From Candidatus Hodarchaeota archaeon (GTDB lineage Archaea > Asgardarchaeota > Heimdallarchaeia > Hodarchaeales > Hodarchaeaceae), in contig JAEOSP010000331.1 in NCBI GenBank assembly GCA_016840305.1, positions 1-9,644 on the forward strand: a stretch of 9,644 bases of DNA. Reading direction: 5' to 3'. Shown here piece after piece: positions 7,459-9,644 of this stretch. The notes beneath the pieces are model-generated. The model was not told where the DNA came from. It saw only the letters and a list, made by a program, of their open reading frames with translations, and did not search any database. The position numbers were made by a program, and so were the translations under genes. Numbering within the stretch: the first letter of the stretch is position 1; every line of letters starts with the position of its first letter.

Positions 7459-7704
7459 ATGACAACCATGAGTACCAAAATACCCGAGAAATTAAGAAAA
7501 CGGGTAGAAAAACTATCACATATAAATTGGAGCGAAGTAATGCGATTGTCGATAGTTAAAAAGGTTGAAGAGGAGGAAAAAAGAATGATGTATCGGGATA
7601 GGAAATCAATAGAGAATTCTCTGAAAAAAATGAAAAAATTGAGAAGAAAAGCCCAAGGCGATACGACAGAGGAATTAAGAACATGGAGAGAAGCCAAGCA
7701 TTAG
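7459..7704 (+). CDS. vapB: VapB-type antitoxin (ribbon-helix-helix)
   Basis: An 81-residue basic protein. The N-terminal part STKIPEKLRKRVEKL followed by HINWSEVMRLSIVKKV is the ribbon-helix-helix pattern of archaeal VapB antitoxins: a strand for DNA contact, then two helices with the INWSEV turn. The rest is a charged helix (residues 36-65) and a tail of the sort that wraps over the toxin. The protein would neutralise the PIN toxin encoded next to it and, as a dimer, bind the operon's own promoter. Its gene overlaps the toxin gene by 22 bp, typical for such pairs. An ATG three codons further on (7468) is an equally possible start; no Shine-Dalgarno site precedes either. Stand-alone antitoxin identification would be weak, but the PIN neighbour makes it firm. 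Confidence 0.85.
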   Translation: MTTMSTKIPEKLRKRVEKLSHINWSEVMRLSIVKKVEEEEKRMMYRDRKSIENSLKKMKKLRRKAQGDTTEELRTWREAKH

Positions 7705-8102
7705 TAATTGACGCGTCTGTCGCGCTTAAATGGTTTGTTGAGGAGATTCATACAGAAAAAGCTCTCGAAGTTCTCGATCATGAGACAGAAAAAGCATTAC
7801 CTATTGTACCTTCTCTATTCTTCTATGAAATAGCCAATGTGCTACGATATAAACCAGAATTTGGGATAAAGGACATAAAGGAAACAATGTCAGCTTTAAC
7901 GGGATTCGGATTCATGATAGAGCCACTAGAGGGAGAACTGGCAAATTTAACAGTAGAACTGGCATTTCAATATGGAATAACTATCTATGACGCAAGCTAT
8001 GTATCAATCAGTAACAAAAGGAAATGTGATGTTGTAACTGCAGATGAGAAATTATACGAAAAACTGACGGGAGAAAAGGTTATTCTATTAAAAGAGTGGT
8101 AA
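7683..8102 (+). CDS. vapC: VapC-type PIN-domain ribonuclease toxin
   Basis: A 139-residue PIN-domain protein of the usual VapC length. The four acidic active-site residues are in place: Asp10 in LVIDASVALKWF, Glu49 in FFYEIANVL, Asp103 in IYDASYVSIS and Asp121 in VVTADEKLYEKL. These bind magnesium or manganese for RNA cleavage; VapC toxins commonly cut tRNA or rRNA, but the target here is unknown. The ATG lies inside the 3' end of vapB in another frame, with AGAGGA 9 nt upstream (7668-7673), so the two are translated from one message. A run of T after the stop probably ends the operon. The gene looks intact and so should need its antitoxin. Confidence 0.93.
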   Translation: MERSQALVIDASVALKWFVEEIHTEKALEVLDHETEKALPIVPSLFFYEIANVLRYKPEFGIKDIKETMSALTGFGFMIEPLEGELANLTVELAFQYGITIYDASYVSISNKRKCDVVTADEKLYEKLTGEKVILLKEW

Positions 8103-8115
8103 AACTTAATATCGA

Positions 8116-8132
8116 TTTGTTTGTATTTTTTT
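8116..8132 (+). terminator. T-rich terminator after vapBC
   Basis: TTTGTTTGTATTTTTTT begins 14 bp after the vapC stop. There is no stem; a bare T-run is the usual archaeal termination signal. The remaining bases up to 8215 show no gene. Confidence 0.45.
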
Positions 8133-8215
8133 CAAATAATGAATTTTACCAAAAATATTATTTGCGATTTTCGACGGAACCAATCTTTCAATAAACACCA
8201 TTACAGATACCATTG

Positions 8216-8221
8216 TATAAA
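8216..8221 (+). promoter_or_regulatory. TATA box of the methyltransferase gene
   Basis: TATAAA centred at 8218 lies about 26 nt before the ATG at 8244, exactly where transcription should begin. The mRNA would be leaderless, which agrees with the lack of any Shine-Dalgarno site and argues against the in-frame GTG at 8235. Confidence 0.5.
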
Positions 8222-8243
8222 CTAGCATAAAATTGTGTTTAAA

Positions 8244-8873
8244 ATGATACCAAAAAAGATAGAAAGTGTATTAAGAAATCTTGAAGAATATAGAGATGAG
8301 GAAATTCAGAGAGAGACAGAGGGAGAAGAAATTTTAAAAAAGAATCGCTCATTAGCAATCCCGCGAGAAGAAGGCAAATTCCTATACTTACTAGCAAAAG
8401 CCATGAAGGCAAAGAGGATACTTGAGATTGGCACATCATTTGGTTATTCAACTATCTGGCTTGCTATGGCCGTAAAAGAGGAAAAAGGGAAAGTAATAAC
8501 AGTAGATATTTTACCAGAAAAAATAACAAAGGCAAGAGAGAATGTAAAGAAAACTGGATTGATGGACTGCGTGGAACTCATATTGGGAGATGCAAAGGAA
8601 GAAATTCGAAAACTAGAAAGTCCAGTAGATATAGTATTCTTGGATGCTGATAAACGAGATTATATAGAATTCATTAAATTGTCACTAGAGAAACTGAGAG
8701 TCGGAGGGGTAATTCTATCAGATAATGTTCTCGACTGTTCAGAGATTCATAAAGATGATCCAGAAATATGTGAAGAACTAATGGACTATATCAATAAACA
8801 TCCAAATGTGTTTAGCGTAACTGTTCCATTCTTACCAAATGGTCTAGAAATGACCATGAAAATTGCAGAATAA
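8244..8873 (+). CDS. Class I SAM-dependent O-methyltransferase (family 3)
   Basis: A 209-residue cytosolic methyltransferase of the caffeoyl-CoA/catechol O-methyltransferase-like family (Methyltransf_3), near its usual 200-230 residues. The S-adenosylmethionine site is seen as ILEIGTSFGYST (motif I, residues 59-70), the acid ending KVITVD (Asp88, for the ribose) and LILGDAKEEI (around residue 115). VDIVFLDADKRDYIEF carries the metal-binding aspartates typical of this family, and GGVILSDNVL follows with Asp160 and Asn161. An amphipathic N-terminal helical region precedes the Rossmann domain. Members methylate hydroxyl groups of catechols or, in some bacteria, tRNA wobble uridine (TrmR); the acceptor cannot be chosen here. 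The ATG is preferred to the GTG at 8235 because of the promoter spacing. It appears to be a single-gene unit bounded by T-runs on both sides. Confidence 0.92.
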   Translation: MIPKKIESVLRNLEEYRDEEIQRETEGEEILKKNRSLAIPREEGKFLYLLAKAMKAKRILEIGTSFGYSTIWLAMAVKEEKGKVITVDILPEKITKARENVKKTGLMDCVELILGDAKEEIRKLESPVDIVFLDADKRDYIEFIKLSLEKLRVGGVILSDNVLDCSEIHKDDPEICEELMDYINKHPNVFSVTVPFLPNGLEMTMKIAE

Positions 8874-8911
8874 GTAAATAGAAGTGCAACCTTAATTTGT
8901 TCTATAGTTTA

Positions 8912-9003
8912 GCTTTTTTTATTCCCTTCTCATTTCACTATTTCTTCTTTATTGCTTTTTTATTCCGTTGATTTAGCCATTATCCCTTTTTTTTGTATTT
9001 TTT
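8912..9003 (+). terminator. Tandem T-run terminator region
   Basis: Four T-runs follow the methyltransferase gene: 8914-8920, 8956-8961, 8987-8994 and 8998-9003. The first two lie in a near-exact direct repeat, GCTTTTTT(T)ATTCC, 42 bp apart. The + strand is pyrimidine-rich throughout. The whole 293 bp from 8874 to 9166 has no gene: it holds this terminator zone, then the promoter and leader of the next gene. Confidence 0.5.
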
Positions 9004-9078
9004 GGATTTTTCAATAGCAATTATTTCCTTTTGAAACAAACAATCGTTTATTTGGCCTTATTCAATTTTTGTCTAGTT

Positions 9079-9092
9079 CGAAAGTTATATAA
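9079..9092 (+). promoter_or_regulatory. Strong archaeal promoter (BRE + TATA)
   Basis: CGAAAG followed by TTATATAA is a close match to a BRE/TATA pair and the best promoter in the window. Transcription should start near 9114, giving a leader of about 50 nt before the ATG at 9167. Confidence 0.65.
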
Positions 9093-9101
9093 GTAAGAAA
9101 T

Positions 9102-9135
9102 ATATGATACTTAGATAGAGATCTAGTATGATACT
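9102..9135 (+). repeat. Two operator-like palindromes, GTATGATAC and ATATGATAC
   Basis: TATGATACT occurs at 9103-9111 and again at 9127-9135, 24 bp start to start. With the base before it, the second copy is GTATGATAC, a perfect odd palindrome (GTAT-G-ATAC); the first copy, ATATGATAC, has one mismatch. Both sit between the TATA box and the start codon, where a bound repressor would block transcription. The winged-helix protein encoded next is an obvious candidate to bind them, as an autoregulator; this is inference. Confidence 0.4.
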
Positions 9136-9166
9136 CATCTTAACTTACAAAATTGGTGAAAATTAA

Positions 9167-9409
9167 ATGTCCAGTAGTCTTTTATTAGGTGCTAAACTTG
9201 TTGATGTCATGCCTCCTTCTGTTCAGAAGGTTTACCGTGCTTTAAAATCTGGTAAGCGTATGCATGTTGGTGAAATTGAGTCTAAAACTAATTACAGTCC
9301 TCGTACTGTTCGTCAGGCTCTTCGTCATCTTAAGAATGCGGGTCTTATTTCTCAAGTCCCTGATATGATGGACATGCGTCGTCATTATTATACTACTAAA
9401 GCTGCTTAA
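9167..9409 (+). CDS. Small winged-helix DNA-binding protein
   Basis: An 80-residue basic protein that is essentially one winged helix-turn-helix domain. Residues 18-28 (SVQKVYRALKS) form helix 1, MHVGEIESKT helix 2, SPRTVRQALRHLKNAG the recognition helix, and LISQVPDMMDMRRHYYTT the beta wing. This is the MarR/ArsR-like pattern of archaeal regulators; no effector domain is present. It could be a local repressor or an abundant general DNA binder. The ATG has GGTGA 7 nt upstream (9155-9159). All seven arginines are CGT and most codons end in T, whereas the methyltransferase upstream uses AGA, AGG, CGA or CGC for its arginines and no CGT. That suggests high expression or a different origin. The zinc-ribbon gene begins 20 bp after its stop, probably in the same operon. 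Confidence 0.85.
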   Translation: MSSSLLLGAKLVDVMPPSVQKVYRALKSGKRMHVGEIESKTNYSPRTVRQALRHLKNAGLISQVPDMMDMRRHYYTTKAA

Positions 9410-9429
9410 TCTTCTGGTGGTGTTATTAT

Positions 9430-9644
9430 ATGTCTGTCACTTGTCCTAATTGTGGTCTTTCTAATGAAGCTGATTCCAGGTTTTGTTCTCAGTGTGGTTT
9501 TCAACTTCCTGCTGTTGATTCTCGTCCTCCCTCTGAGTTCGCTCCTCCTTCCTCTCCTGTGAAGTCAACATCTTCTCCTGTTCCAACTTCTGATAATGAA
9601 GTTGTTTTTGTTTCTAAAGGTTCTCATCGTCGTTTTCATTCTCA
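9430..9644 (+). CDS. Zinc-ribbon protein, N-terminal part (3' cut by window)
   Basis: The frame opens with ATG at 9430, preceded by GGTGGTG (9416-9422) at 7 nt, and is open to the window end (71 full codons). The start VTCPNCGLSNEADSRFCSQC is a compact zinc ribbon of the CPxCG...CxxCG type with four cysteines, at residues 5, 8, 19 and 22. It is followed by a proline- and serine-rich linker (for example RPPSEFAPPSSPVKSTSSP) and then DNEVVFVSKGSHRRFHS, the start of a further part that is not visible. Such N-terminal ribbons in archaea precede many unrelated domains, often membrane or regulatory ones, so no function is given. Its T-ending codon use resembles that of the winged-helix gene just upstream, which supports one co-expressed unit. 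It is too short for entry as a complete ORF here. Confidence 0.8.
   Translation, partial: MSVTCPNCGLSNEADSRFCSQCGFQLPAVDSRPPSEFAPPSSPVKSTSSPVPTSDNEVVFVSKGSHRRFHS

Noticed and set aside
7452..7697. An 81-residue - strand frame opposite vapB
   Set aside because: It mirrors the antitoxin gene, which has a recognisable fold, start and toxin partner; the opposite frame is a shadow.
9031..9055. Imperfect inverted repeat around AAACAATCGTTT as a hairpin or operator
   Set aside because: The stem is short, AT-rich and interrupted, and it is no better than expected in this base composition.

Overview
The window looks archaeal: it is AT-rich, several genes are preceded by TATA/BRE-like promoter elements followed by a very short or absent leader, some starts carry a GGTG-type ribosome binding site, and gene ends are followed by bare runs of T rather than GC-rich hairpins. 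A VapB/VapC toxin-antitoxin pair of archaeal type and a winged-helix plus zinc-ribbon gene pair fit this. The style of the proteins suggests an Asgard-type archaeon (Heimdall-like), but that is a guess from the protein sequences alone.

Left part (1-2300): the 3' end of a major facilitator transporter runs into the window and converges with an aminoglycoside-phosphotransferase-like kinase gene. Beyond it lies a decayed stretch: the 5' remnant of a secreted or membrane-anchored protein gene (+ strand) abuts the 5' remnant of an IS605-type tnpB (- strand). Both have in-frame stops and both are cut off at the same point near 1667. A short doubtful ORF follows on the - strand.

Middle part (2300-7300): a complete oligopeptidase B gene is followed by a second, intact major facilitator transporter that is a paralogue of the fragment at the left edge. 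Convergent to these, on the - strand, are a metallo-beta-lactamase-fold hydrolase and a YbaK/ProX-type deacylase, probably one transcription unit. The deacylase has a disturbed start region: a good Shine-Dalgarno sequence and an ATG are followed by an in-frame TGA.

Right part (7300-9644): a VapBC pair with overlapping genes, a class I SAM-dependent O-methyltransferase with a probable leaderless promoter, a T-rich tandem terminator region, and then a strong promoter driving a small winged-helix DNA-binding protein and a zinc-ribbon protein cut by the window edge. This last pair has a codon usage unlike everything else in the window (almost all CGT arginine, T-ending codons), and palindromic repeats lie between its TATA box and its start codon.

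No rRNA, tRNA, CRISPR array or intact mobile element was seen. Nothing here is convincingly a new multi-gene system. The most notable points are the fused pseudogene remnants, the nonsense codon at the deacylase start, and the codon-biased wHTH/zinc-ribbon pair with its operator-like palindromes.
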